Source: Salinimicrobium nanhaiense (GTDB lineage: Bacteria > Bacteroidota > Bacteroidia > Flavobacteriales > Flavobacteriaceae). Taken from it: 64,000 bases of DNA. Location of the stretch: positions 1 to 64,000 of the forward strand of contig JAAVJQ010000006.1 in the NCBI GenBank assembly GCA_012038135.1, given 5' to 3'. This document shows, in pieces, positions 52,161-61,069 of this stretch (within the stretch, counting starts at the first letter, position 1; the number at the start of each line of letters is the position of its first letter). Made by a program: the position numbers and the translations under genes. The notes under the pieces are model-generated. The model saw only the letters and a list, made by a program, of their open reading frames with translations. It searched no databases and was not told the DNA's origin.

Positions 52161-53150
52161 TTATTCCTTTTTTGCCTCTTCTATAGCCTTAATTCTTGCC
52201 TGTCGCTTAAAGTAGCCTCTAAAAAGGATGTTGTGTTGCAAAGCCAGCATGTTTTCATCAAATTTTTTACTGGCAGCTTCAGCATTTTCCAGAGTAGCGT
52301 TTATATGCTCGACCAGAGTGCTGTCGTGAAGCACATAGTTAAGTACACCTTCATTATTGTTGATCTCTTCAGAAAATTTGTTGAGGTTGATGGTCATTTT
52401 CTCAATTTCCCCGGCAGATTGCTCCAGACTTACAATCACCTCCCTAACCTTGCCCGCAGAAAGTGAATCTTTAAAAAGCACCCCCGCCACACTATTCTTC
52501 ATATCAAATTCAGAAATAAGCCTGTTGAGTTTGTTGACGGTAATGGCGGCACCCTGAGTTGTCTTTTTCAATTCGGCCATACTGCTGCTTAAATCCTTTG
52601 CCATTTGGTCATCCTTAAGCAATACACCTAAGGTTCCTTTTCCCTCATTGATAGCAGCCGTGATTTTTAGCAAATCCGCGGTCAAAAGGGCAGCATTTTC
52701 ATTGGTGGTGTTAAGGGTAGTCAGCATGTCTGCAGTAGCTACCTTACTAATTGATTCCAGGGTGTCTCCGGGCCGTATGGTTTCTGGAGAAAAATTTTCT
52801 CCCGGGGTCAGGTTGATGATCATACTTCCTACCAATCCATCTGAACTTATCGTAGCTAGCGAATTTCGTTTGATTAGAGAAATGGTTTTTTCTTCAATAA
52901 TAAAATCTACCACTATACTGGTATCGTTCACTATAGTAATATCTCTTACAGTTCCTACATTAACTCCTGCGAAACGCACATTGTTTCCTACCTGCAAACC
53001 GTTTACACTTTTAAAGACAGAGCTTATCATAGCGTTATTACCAAAGAGGTGCTGGCGGTTTCCAATAAAGTAAACTGCTGCGACAAATATGAGGATGCCT
53101 GCTATTATAAAGATCCCCAGTCTAAGGTTTTGAGAATTTGAATTTTTCAT
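52161..53150 (-). CDS. mlaD: MlaD-type (MCE) lipid-transport protein
   Basis: The protein is 329 aa with one N-terminal membrane helix (LGIFIIAGILIFVAAVYFI) and an MCE domain (about residues 40-115: SSVFKSVNGLQVGNNVRFAGVNVG). The C-terminal half is helical and coiled. MlaD rings bridge MlaE/F to the periplasm and carry phospholipids across. It is the last gene of a three-gene operon, 7 bp after mlaF. Other Mla parts (mlaA, B, C) are not in the window. Confidence 0.88.
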   Translation of the reverse strand: MKNSNSQNLRLGIFIIAGILIFVAAVYFIGNRQHLFGNNAMISSVFKSVNGLQVGNNVRFAGVNVGTVRDITIVNDTSIVVDFIIEEKTISLIKRNSLATISSDGLVGSMIINLTPGENFSPETIRPGDTLESISKVATADMLTTLNTTNENAALLTADLLKITAAINEGKGTLGVLLKDDQMAKDLSSSMAELKKTTQGAAITVNKLNRLISEFDMKNSVAGVLFKDSLSAGKVREVIVSLEQSAGEIEKMTINLNKFSEEINNNEGVLNYVLHDSTLVEHINATLENAEAASKKFDENMLALQHNILFRGYFKRQARIKAIEEAKKE

Positions 53151-53157
53151 CTTAATA

Positions 53158-53922
53158 TCATTTAAAAAAGGCTTTTACCTTAGGGTCAGAGGAAGTAGAC
53201 AATTCTGTAAAAGTACCTTCGGCATAATTTGTCTTTTCATAAAGAAGTATGATCCTGTTCGCGATCACACGTGCACAATCCACATCGTGGGTGATTATTA
53301 GAGAAGAAGTATTGTATTTCTTCTGCACATCCAGCATAAGCAGTATGATTTCTTTTGCTGTAATGGGATCCAATCCTGTGGTGGGTTCGTCGTAAAAGAT
53401 GATCTTTGGCTTGAGAATAAGGGCTCTTGCCAATGCAATTCTTCGTTGCATTCCTCCTGAAAGCTCTGCAGGCATTAGATCGAGGGTATGAGCTAAACCT
53501 ACATTTTCCAGAGCTTCCATAACAAGATCTTTCGTTTTGTTCCCATTCATTTTATTGCGGTGCCGGCGCAGGGGGAATTCCAGGTTCTCTCTTACTGTCA
53601 TGGAATCATAGAGAGCACTGCCCTGAAAGAGAAATCCAATTTCGGCCCTTAGTTCATCCATTTCCTGTTGCTTGAGCGTGATGATATCTCTTCCTAATAC
53701 TTCAATGGTCCCGCTGTCCGGTTCCATTAATCCAATTACACATTTTATCAGGACCGATTTTCCGGAACCGGATTTGCCCATGAGCACCAGGTTTTCATCT
53801 TCAAAAATTTCCATATTGAAATCATTGAGCACCACATTTTCACCAAAGCTTTTATTGAGCCCTTTTATGGAGATCACCGGGCTCTTTCCCAAAGTTGCTT
53901 TATATTTTACTGAATCATCCAT
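53158..53922 (-). CDS. mlaF: MlaF-type ABC transporter ATPase
   Basis: The protein is 254 aa. Walker A is GKSGSGKSVLIK, the signature is LSGGMQRRIALAR, and Walker B is IIFYDEPTTGLDP with the D-loop after it. It powers MlaE-mediated phospholipid movement between the membranes. It overlaps mlaE by 8 bp, and mlaD starts 7 bp after. The assignment rests on neighbours as much as on the ATPase itself. Confidence 0.92.
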   Translation of the reverse strand: MDDSVKYKATLGKSPVISIKGLNKSFGENVVLNDFNMEIFEDENLVLMGKSGSGKSVLIKCVIGLMEPDSGTIEVLGRDIITLKQQEMDELRAEIGFLFQGSALYDSMTVRENLEFPLRRHRNKMNGNKTKDLVMEALENVGLAHTLDLMPAELSGGMQRRIALARALILKPKIIFYDEPTTGLDPITAKEIILLMLDVQKKYNTSSLIITHDVDCARVIANRIILLYEKTNYAEGTFTELSTSSDPKVKAFFK

Positions 53923-54694
53923 AGATCACATCTGAGACAAAAACTGCTATAAAATCCAGCACGAACAGAAGCAGGGAAGTAAATACCACAGCAGAGTTTG
54001 CTGCTTTTCCTACACCGGCGGTACCTTTACTGCTGTTGTATCCTTTGAAACATCCCACCAGTCCAATTGCAAATCCAAAGAAAAAGGATTTGATGGTTGC
54101 AGGTAACAGGTCGCTGTATTCCAGGGCTTCAAATACCTGATTGAAGTACAGCAGGAATGATACGTCTCCCTTCACATTTTCTACCAGGGCAGACCCAATC
54201 ACGGCAACCAGGTCTCCTATGAGTATGAGGATCGGTAGCATGAGGGTTGCTGCAAGAATTCTTGTTACCACCAGGAATTTAAAAGGATTAGTACCCGAAA
54301 CCTCCATAGCATCGATCTGCTCTGTCACTTTCATAGAACCTAATTCTGCACCAATACTTGAGCCTATGCGCCCTGCACAAATAAGAGCGATGATCACAGG
54401 ACCTATTTCCCTAACAATAGAAATACTTATCATTGAAGGCATCCATGAAACTGCACCAAATTCTAAAAGAGTGGGACGGGATTGAAGGGTGAAGACCAAA
54501 CCCAGGATAAAACCGGTAATTCCCACCAAAACAAGGGATTTATTCCCCATTTGATAGCATTGGCGTAAAAATTCCCTGAATTCAAAAGGGCGTGAGAACA
54601 ACTCTTTAAAGAATCTTCCGGCAAAATGGGAGAGGGCCCCAATTTCGGTGAAAAAGGAGATAAGGTTGGCGGCTATTGGAAAATTTCCTACCAT
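53915..54694 (-). CDS. mlaE: MlaE-type ABC transporter permease
   Basis: The protein is 259 aa with five or six hydrophobic helices. REIGPVIIALICAGRIGSSIGAELGSMKVTEQIDAMEVSGTNP (given only as a region, residues about 100-145) is the defining MlaE block: AGRIGSSIGAELGSM and EQIDAMEV. It forms the membrane channel of the lipid ABC transporter. It is the first gene of the mlaE-F-D operon; the promoter should be in 54695-54872, shared with the divergent Pfk-TPP gene. Confidence 0.92.
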   Translation of the reverse strand: MVGNFPIAANLISFFTEIGALSHFAGRFFKELFSRPFEFREFLRQCYQMGNKSLVLVGITGFILGLVFTLQSRPTLLEFGAVSWMPSMISISIVREIGPVIIALICAGRIGSSIGAELGSMKVTEQIDAMEVSGTNPFKFLVVTRILAATLMLPILILIGDLVAVIGSALVENVKGDVSFLLYFNQVFEALEYSDLLPATIKSFFFGFAIGLVGCFKGYNSSKGTAGVGKAANSAVVFTSLLLFVLDFIAVFVSDVIYG

Positions 54695-54872
54695 ACCATA
54701 ATTGTTTCAATAAAGCTACAACTCTTTAAGCGGGACAAACATGATATCTCTCAGGTTTTTGTCCGAACCATAAGATGTATTAAGGGTGACAGGTATAAAA
54801 TTTGAATGTAGCCCCACAATTCTCTAACTAATCTGTAAATTAGGGTGAATGTAGAATAGAACTTATTTAAAT

Positions 54873-56603
54873 ATGATCATTACCCTAACTGCCAACCCGG
54901 CCCTGGATATTTATTCGACCACAGAAAAATTTGAACCTAATGAAAAACTGAGGTGCGAAAAACCCATTATTGACCCCGGCGGGGGTGGGATCAACGTGTC
55001 CCGGGTGATCAAAAGATTAGGAGGTGAGTCTACTGCTGTTTATACCAGAGGCGGACATACCGGAAAACTCTTTTCTGATCTGCTGAAAAAAGAGGGGGTG
55101 AAAGAAGATCCCGTAGATGTGAAGAATGATCTAAGGCAGAATTTTGCCATCACCGAAACCTCCACCGGAAATCTTTATCGTTTCGGATTTCCCGGGGCTG
55201 AATTGGAGCAGGATGAATATGAGGCTTTACTAAAAAAAGTGGATACCTGTGAAAAAGGCACTTTTTTGGTAGCCAGTGGCAGTTTGCCTCCCGGAGCGCC
55301 GGCCGATTTTTATGCGAGGGCTGCGGAAAGAGCCAATAAATGCGGGCTCAATTTTGTGCTGGATACTTCCGGAAAATCTTACAAAGGCGTATTGGAACAA
55401 GGCGTTTACCTCCTGAAGCCAAATAAAAAAGAACTGAAGGATATTACAGGAGAAGCAGCAGAAGATCTTGAACAACAAAAAAAATTGCTACTAAAGATCC
55501 TTGAGCAATATCCGGTGAAGATCATTGTCCTTTCTTTGGGAGCAGAAGGAGCTTTGCTCGCGACGGATCAACAGGTGAAACATTTTCCCGCCCCACAGGT
55601 TGAGCATGTAAGTTCTATAGGTGCAGGGGATAGTATGGTGGCAGGAATGGTTTACAGCCTGTCCCTTGGGCATCCGGTTGAAGAAGCCGTTCTCCTGGGA
55701 TTGGCCTGCGGCAGCGCCACAATCAAATCTCCGGGTACAGAACTGCTAAAGAAGAAGGATGTTGCTTTTCTTTTGGAACAATTACTTCAGGTAATCTCTG
55801 GTCCTAATCCTAAACAGGAAAGGGACCCCGGGGACCTGCCTTCTGCACTGGAAAATTTTACGGAGATAAGAGAAAAGTTCAGCCGGCATAAACCTATGCT
55901 CTTCCTGGATTTCGATGGCACGCTGGCGCCTATAGTAGAACATCATGCAGATGCAGCCATTTCCGAAGAAATGAAAGCTTTGGTCAAAGATCTGGCTAAA
56001 GTTTATCCTGTGGCAGTCATTAGTGGGCGTGGATTGGCAGATGTAAAACAACGGGTAGATCTTCCCGGCCTTTATTATGCCGGGAGTCATGGTTACGAGA
56101 TCTCGGGTCCCGATGGTTTTTTCAAAGAAAATGAAGAAGCGCAGCAGGTGCTTCCGCTATTTGACGAATTAGAGCCAATCTTAAAAGAAGAATTGAAAAA
56201 TGTGGAGGGAGTGGATTTTGAAAGAAAGAAGTTTACTCTTGCAGTACATTACCGGCAGGTGAAACAGGAGCAGGAACAGAAAGTACATCAGGTGGTAAAC
56301 AGGATCCTGAAACAATTTCCAAGACTCACCGGGGCAGGAGGAAAGAAAGTAATAGAAATTAGACCCGACATTGACTGGCATAAAGGAAAAGCTGTAGAAT
56401 TCCTCAAAAGAGAACTTTCAGATGAAAAAGATCCTTTTTCGATCTATGTAGGAGATGATGTAACAGATGAAGATGCTTTTAGGGAGGTACAGCACGGCCT
56501 TGGTATCTTGGTAGGGGAACATAGCCAAAAAACCTATGCCGACTATTCCCTGCAGGATATTGAGGAGGTGAAAATTCTGTTTAATAGGCTCCTGAATATG
56601 TAA
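54873..56603 (+). CDS. Fusion of Pfk-2-type phosphofructokinase and trehalose-phosphatase domain
   Basis: The protein is 576 aa in one frame. Residues about 1-305 closely resemble E. coli Pfk-2 (PfkB): LTANPALD, PGGGGINVSRVIKRLGG and GAGDSMVAGM, with catalytic Asp253. Residues about 335-576 form a HAD phosphatase of the OtsB trehalose-6-phosphate phosphatase family: LDFDGTLAP (Asp346/348), VISGRGLADV, YAGSHGYEI and GDDVTDEDAF. It would turn fructose-6-phosphate into fructose-1,6-bisphosphate and dephosphorylate a sugar phosphate. No trehalose-phosphate synthase gene lies in the window. The two activities are inferred from sequence. Confidence 0.9.
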   Translation: MIITLTANPALDIYSTTEKFEPNEKLRCEKPIIDPGGGGINVSRVIKRLGGESTAVYTRGGHTGKLFSDLLKKEGVKEDPVDVKNDLRQNFAITETSTGNLYRFGFPGAELEQDEYEALLKKVDTCEKGTFLVASGSLPPGAPADFYARAAERANKCGLNFVLDTSGKSYKGVLEQGVYLLKPNKKELKDITGEAAEDLEQQKKLLLKILEQYPVKIIVLSLGAEGALLATDQQVKHFPAPQVEHVSSIGAGDSMVAGMVYSLSLGHPVEEAVLLGLACGSATIKSPGTELLKKKDVAFLLEQLLQVISGPNPKQERDPGDLPSALENFTEIREKFSRHKPMLFLDFDGTLAPIVEHHADAAISEEMKALVKDLAKVYPVAVISGRGLADVKQRVDLPGLYYAGSHGYEISGPDGFFKENEEAQQVLPLFDELEPILKEELKNVEGVDFERKKFTLAVHYRQVKQEQEQKVHQVVNRILKQFPRLTGAGGKKVIEIRPDIDWHKGKAVEFLKRELSDEKDPFSIYVGDDVTDEDAFREVQHGLGILVGEHSQKTYADYSLQDIEEVKILFNRLLNM

Positions 56604-56697
56604 ATAACAACAATATAATCATGGGCCGCAGAATTAAGAAAACCCCAACAACATCAGGAGGAAAAAATTTCTACTTTGTATTTTAAATTTACTTAAG

Positions 56698-57540
56698 ATG
56701 AAATGGAGAGGCCGCAGAAAAAGTTCTAATGTCGAGGACCGAAGAGGAAGTTCTACCGGAAAAATAGCAGCCGGAGGTGGAATCATCGCCATAATTTTTA
56801 TTGCTATACAGCTATTCACCGGAGGTGATGCAGGGGAGATCCTCAACCAGTTACAACAGCAACAGGTCCCTGCAGGGGAGGAAAGAGAATTAACTGCTGA
56901 AGAAATTGAATTGGGAGATTATTCTGCCATTGTGTTAGCCGACACCGAGGACGTTTGGAATCAGCTTTTTCAGCAGGGAGGGTCAGATTATCCCGAACCG
57001 GGAATGGTGCTGTTCAGTAATGCTGTAAATACGGCTTGTGGGGGAGCATCCTCGGCCGCCGGACCATTTTATTGTCCCGCAGACAATAAGGTTTATATGG
57101 ACCTGAAATTCTTTGAGGAACTCCACACAAGGTTTGGTGCAAAGGAAGGTGATTTTGCTATTGCATACGTAATAGCTCACGAGGTAGGGCATCATGTGCA
57201 AACGGTATTAGGAACTTCGGGAAAAGTAAGGCAGTTACAACAAAATCTTGATCAGGAAGATTCCAATGAACTGTCTGTCGCCCTGGAGCTTCAGGCCGAC
57301 TTCTATGCCGGGATCTGGGCGCATTATAACAGAAAATATCTTGAGGAAGGAGACATAGAGGAGGCTTTAAGTGCGGCAAGTGCTGTAGGCGATGATGCCA
57401 TTCAAAAGAGGACTACAGGGAGAGTAGTGCCCGATGCTTTTACTCACGGAACTTCCAAACAACGCATGGAGTGGTTTATGAAAGGCTATAAAAGCGGGGA
57501 TCTTTCAAGAGGAGATACTTTTACTGCACTTGCTAATTAA
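56698..57540 (+). CDS. Putative neutral zinc metallopeptidase (YpfJ type)
   Basis: The protein is 280 aa, with a basic N-terminus, one membrane helix (about residues 23-42: KIAAGGGIIAIIFIAIQLF) and a periplasmic domain. YVIAHEVGHHVQTVLG is the HExxH zinc site, and ACGGASSAAGPFYCPADNKVYMDLKFFEEL is the family block with two Cys that may pair. LELQADFYAGIWAH holds the third ligand. The substrate is unknown. Its last 4 bp overlap a convergent gene. Confidence 0.9.
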   Translation: MKWRGRRKSSNVEDRRGSSTGKIAAGGGIIAIIFIAIQLFTGGDAGEILNQLQQQQVPAGEERELTAEEIELGDYSAIVLADTEDVWNQLFQQGGSDYPEPGMVLFSNAVNTACGGASSAAGPFYCPADNKVYMDLKFFEELHTRFGAKEGDFAIAYVIAHEVGHHVQTVLGTSGKVRQLQQNLDQEDSNELSVALELQADFYAGIWAHYNRKYLEEGDIEEALSAASAVGDDAIQKRTTGRVVPDAFTHGTSKQRMEWFMKGYKSGDLSRGDTFTALAN

Positions 57541-57860
57541 GTAGCCAGGGCAGGAAAACTTATTCCTATAATGAGAATGTTCAATATGGTGCCATATTTC
57601 GCATCTTCCCAGTTCATGGTGATCAGGAATTGAGAGAACAGTGCGCCTATTATCGCCACTACCGGCCAAAAAGGATAATGTAACAAAAAGTAGATATTAG
57701 CCATGACCAGGAGTCCGCAACATACCAGCCAAAGCAAACCTTCAGATCTACTTATGTCCCTGGATAGCTTCGGAAAAAAATCGGTATAAAAAGCTTTTAC
57801 AAATCCAAGCAGGTGCAGGATGGCGTGGAGCAGAAGCAAAATCGCAACGAAGATTCTCAT
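57537..57860 (-). CDS. Small integral membrane protein of unknown function
   Basis: The protein is 107 aa with four predicted helices and starts MRIFVAILLLLHAILHLLGF. His and Lys/Phe near helix 1 (HAILHLLGFVKAF) are the only notable polar residues there. No family is recognised. It converges on the metallopeptidase gene, sharing 4 bp at the 3' ends. Upstream 168 bp to the pseudouridine synthase stop shows no gene. Confidence 0.65.
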   Translation of the reverse strand: MRIFVAILLLLHAILHLLGFVKAFYTDFFPKLSRDISRSEGLLWLVCCGLLVMANIYFLLHYPFWPVVAIIGALFSQFLITMNWEDAKYGTILNILIIGISFPALAT

Positions 57861-58028
57861 CTTTTAGGCAGGTTAAGAAATTCCTGAAAGAAACAGATCC
57901 TTCTAAAAGGAATTGCAGTCCTGAAATTACGAAAAAATCAGCGCCCTTAACAGAGAAAAATTAAAAAGAATAAGGGAATCTACATTTTTGAATGGTCCAG
58001 GAATTAAAATTTGTCTTTGGAGGAAAAG

Positions 58029-58604
58029 TTAATAAAGCTTGAATTCGGGGACTTCCTGAACTTCTCCTGCATCAAGATTTCCCAGTAATTCCTTTCCTAT
58101 CCTTACCCTAACCAATCTTAGAGTAGGGAAACCAACGGCAGCAGTCATTTTTTTGACCTGTCGAAATTTTCCCTCTGTAAGAGTAATGGAAATCCAGCTC
58201 GAGGGTCCATGCCTTGAATCCCTTATTGGTTTTGCTCTTGGCGGAAAAGCGGGAGGTGCTTTCAAGATGTCTGCTTTTCCCGGTTTTGTTATGTACTTTT
58301 TTCCGTTGAAGCCTATCTCTACTCCGTTTCTCAGTTTTGCAACTGCTTCTAAAGTAATTTCTCCATCTACCTGTACATAGTATTCTTTTTCCACATTACT
58401 GCCTGTTATTTCTGCACTCACTTTGCCATCGGTAGTCAGCAGTAAAAGGCCCTCAGAATCTTCATCCAACCTGCCTATAGACATGGTTCCGTCCGGGAAA
58501 TTATATAATTCCCCCAACAGCTTTTTATTACGACGGGTTTTCTGGTTGGTGATAAACTGGCTTAAATATCCGTATGGTTTGTAGATCCTAAAATGTCTGT
58601 GCAT
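58029..58604 (-). CDS. RluE-type 23S rRNA pseudouridine synthase
   Basis: The protein is 191 aa. The catalytic Asp lies in MSIGRLDEDSEGLLLLTTDG. It starts with the RsuA/RluB/E/F family motif RIYKPYGYLSQF. There is no N-terminal S4 domain, and the short length fits RluE, which modifies a uridine in the peptidyl-transferase region of 23S rRNA. It lies alone, with 218 bp of non-coding DNA and a terminator between it and the next gene. Confidence 0.9.
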   Translation of the reverse strand: MHRHFRIYKPYGYLSQFITNQKTRRNKKLLGELYNFPDGTMSIGRLDEDSEGLLLLTTDGKVSAEITGSNVEKEYYVQVDGEITLEAVAKLRNGVEIGFNGKKYITKPGKADILKAPPAFPPRAKPIRDSRHGPSSWISITLTEGKFRQVKKMTAAVGFPTLRLVRVRIGKELLGNLDAGEVQEVPEFKLY

Positions 58605-58777
58605 TTAGATAAAATAATAATTCAACACCGAATAATTTTCTTTCTCCGCCCTAATTTTAACACCAATAGTACAAATTTCATCCAAAATTCCCCAATAATG
58701 GGTATTGTTTGGTTTATGATGACCTGTTATTTTTACACCAGGAAGTTGAAGGAGTATAATTACTCGTTCAGTGGATT

Positions 58778-58811
58778 AAAAAATCGGGGGTGTAGGGGCC
58801 CCGATTTTTTT
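58778..58811. terminator. Terminator after PAS-LuxR regulator
   Basis: AAAATCGGGG and CCCCGATTTT form a stem with a short loop (GTGTAGGGG), flanked by an A run and a T run so that it could act on either strand. It lies 12 bp past the 58823 stop. Confidence 0.85.
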
Positions 58812-58822
58812 TTGCCCTTACC

Positions 58823-59527
58823 TTAGATCAGGTCGTAAGCCCTGGCGTATTCGGTGAACTCGTAGGTAGTGGAAATCCCCAGTTTCTTCTTGATATTTTT
58901 TCTGTGCGTGTTTACCGTTTCAGTGGAAATATTAAGCTCCTCTGCAATCTCTGATGAACTTTTTCCTAAAGCAACAAGTCGAAGTACCTCCTTAGCCCTT
59001 TTTCCCATATTCAGAAATTTATTCAGGTTCTCCTTAAAGAATTTGTTTTCGGCTAAGAGCCTTTCGGCTTTGTTGGGAATATGTTTCATTCTGTCAACCG
59101 GAAAAGAAACAGTTACAAGATGCGTGGGAGTACCATCCTGCGCCTGGTGAAAGATCCTTATCGAACCTATATGCCAAACCCATTCCTCCCGGTCCTTGAA
59201 TTTCACCTGCTGGAAAAAGGTAAAGGTTTCATTAGGATCTCTGCTTTGAAGTAGCTTCCGCAGTTTTACCATAAAATCTTCCATATCTTCATTGTTGAAG
59301 AATCTTTCATGGTATTTGGAACCCATTTCGGAAAGTTCCTGCAGGCTCACTCCCAATTGGTCAAGACCACGGGCACTCATAAAAATTGTTCGAAAATCTT
59401 TTTCTCCCAGTTCATGAACTACTACTACTCCCGGCATTAATTCTGCACAGGTGGAAAATATTTCTAACTTTTGTTCAAAATTATGCTCCAAATCTTTAAG
59501 AATTTTTATAAAAATATAAAATTTCAA
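58823..59527 (-). CDS. LuxR-type regulator with PAS-like sensor domain, paralogue A
   Basis: The protein is 234 aa. Residues about 30-165 look like a PAS-like sensory fold (MPGVVVVHELGEKDFRTIFM). Residues about 170-234 are a LuxR/FixJ helix-turn-helix (SSSEIAEELNISTETVNTHRKNI). It lacks the usual LSxRE start of LuxR HTHs (here MGKRAKEVLRL). It is the second gene after its paralogue, 49 bp apart. The signal sensed is unknown. Confidence 0.85.
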   Translation of the reverse strand: MKFYIFIKILKDLEHNFEQKLEIFSTCAELMPGVVVVHELGEKDFRTIFMSARGLDQLGVSLQELSEMGSKYHERFFNNEDMEDFMVKLRKLLQSRDPNETFTFFQQVKFKDREEWVWHIGSIRIFHQAQDGTPTHLVTVSFPVDRMKHIPNKAERLLAENKFFKENLNKFLNMGKRAKEVLRLVALGKSSSEIAEELNISTETVNTHRKNIKKKLGISTTYEFTEYARAYDLI

Positions 59528-59576
59528 AAAGTTTCAGAAACAGGAGCAGTGATAACAGATAAAATACAGGGATCTT

Positions 59577-60227
59577 CTATAAAAGGTCAAACGCTCTGGC
59601 AAATTCAGCAAGTTCAAAGGAAGAATTTGTATCCAGCTTCCTTTTTATGCTTTTTAAATGGGAACTTATTGTTTCTGCTGATACTCCTAATTTTTTGGCT
59701 ATTTCAGCTGTTTTTAATCCAGGGACTGTGTGAGCAAGAACTTCTTTTTCTCTTGAGCTTAACCCCGAGAATTTTTTCAGGTTTTTCCGGGCAAATTCTG
59801 TTTCTTCAAGTAAGCCCTGTGCTCTTTTCATGGTCCAGTTATAATCCTCCAGGGGTACAGCATGAGTAATGGTGTGGGTAGGGCGAAGTTCACTATCGGC
59901 ATGAAAAACCTTTAGCGAACCTGCATACCAATGGAATTGTTCTTCTATCATGACCTGATGGAAAACGGTATAGGTTTCAGAAATTCCATCCCGTGCAATC
60001 ATAGATTTCAGGTTTTGAAGATAATCCCCCATAAAATCCCGGTTGAAAAATAACTTCTGATAATCTTCCTTAATAGCGATCAATTCTTCTAAAGACAGTC
60101 CGAGCAGTTGTAAGCCATTGGAGGTCATGAACACAGGTTTAAAACCTTCAAATTCATGGATCACAATAACTCCGGGCATTTTCTCGAATTCTTCCCGATA
60201 GGTATAAAGTTTTTCTGTAAAAGTCAT
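59577..60227 (-). CDS. LuxR-type regulator with PAS-like sensor domain, paralogue B
   Basis: The protein is 216 aa, with the same layout as paralogue A: MPGVIVIHEFEGFKPVFM opens the sensory part and GLKTAEIAKKLGVSAETISSHLKSI forms the DNA-binding helix-turn-helix after LSSREKEVLAHT. Identity with A is spread along the whole length, so they are tandem duplicates. No receiver domain is present. The DJ-1/PfpI gene precedes it by 68 bp on the same strand. Confidence 0.87.
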   Translation of the reverse strand: MTFTEKLYTYREEFEKMPGVIVIHEFEGFKPVFMTSNGLQLLGLSLEELIAIKEDYQKLFFNRDFMGDYLQNLKSMIARDGISETYTVFHQVMIEEQFHWYAGSLKVFHADSELRPTHTITHAVPLEDYNWTMKRAQGLLEETEFARKNLKKFSGLSSREKEVLAHTVPGLKTAEIAKKLGVSAETISSHLKSIKRKLDTNSSFELAEFARAFDLL

Positions 60228-60295
60228 TCCGCCCGTAAAAATAGGATTTTCTACTGTTTTAGGGCCTTGAAAGGATCTTTAAAACTCCGCAAGGT

Positions 60296-60979
60296 TTATT
60301 GTTCTAATAACCTGATAAGTTCTTTAGCTGCTTTTTCAGCTGAAGCCGGATTCTGGCCTGTGACCAGTTTTCCTGACACTTTTACCTTTGAAGTGAAAGG
60401 TATTGTTGCACTGGTGTAATGAGCACCTAAGGTCTTTAAACGATCTTCCAGGCTAAAGGGAATATTGTCTCTTAAACCTACCATCCTCTCCTCGGTATTT
60501 GAAAAGGCCGTGACCTCTTTCCCCTGCAAAATTTCAGGCGCTTCGGTTGCAGCTGTTAACAAAGCTGCAGGTCCATGGCATATCGCCGCAATGGGCTTAT
60601 TTTGATTGAAGAATTCAACGACCAGGCGTGCAGTATTTTCATCTGTGGCCAGGTCACCCATAGGGCCGTGTCCTCCGGGAAAGAAAACGGCGTCAAAATT
60701 ATCGGCACTTAAATTCGAAAGCTTTTGTGTAAATTCAAAATCTCGTTGAGCTGTTTCATCTTTTTTGAATCTTCGGTTTGAAGAAGTAATATTTTCAGTG
60801 AGTTCGCTTCTGGGATCCACCGGAGGCTTACCTCCTTTGGGACTGGCCAAAGTAACAGTAAAGCCTTTATCAATGAATTCAAAGTAGGGATCTGTAAATT
60901 CTCCCAGCCATACACCTGTTTGGGAATCTGTATTTACCAGTTCACTGTGAGAAGTAAGAATCATCAGGATCTTTTTCAT
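60296..60979 (-). CDS. DJ-1/PfpI-family protein (Hsp31-like)
   Basis: The protein is 227 aa, a class I glutamine-amidotransferase-like fold. The nucleophilic Cys is in PIAAICHGPAALL (about residue 135), and DAVFFPGGHGPMGDL holds the oxyanion region. Family members include chaperones, glyoxalase-III-type enzymes and stress proteins. It starts MKKILMILTSHSELVNTDSQTG, with the TG-W-GEF part similar to yeast Hsp31-like forms. Activity cannot be told apart. Confidence 0.88.
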   Translation of the reverse strand: MKKILMILTSHSELVNTDSQTGVWLGEFTDPYFEFIDKGFTVTLASPKGGKPPVDPRSELTENITSSNRRFKKDETAQRDFEFTQKLSNLSADNFDAVFFPGGHGPMGDLATDENTARLVVEFFNQNKPIAAICHGPAALLTAATEAPEILQGKEVTAFSNTEERMVGLRDNIPFSLEDRLKTLGAHYTSATIPFTSKVKVSGKLVTGQNPASAEKAAKELIRLLEQ

Positions 60980-61069
60980 AGCGTGTTAGTTTAACAATAA
61001 AGATCTTTAAAAGCCCCGGAGCGAGCCAGAACTTTATCTTTTAATTAATACTAAAAGCTAAAAATATCT

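Noticed and set aside
58593..58826. 77-aa plus-strand frame between the pseudouridine synthase and the LuxR gene
   Set aside because: It crosses a terminator hairpin and has no recognisable features; both neighbours are on the other strand.
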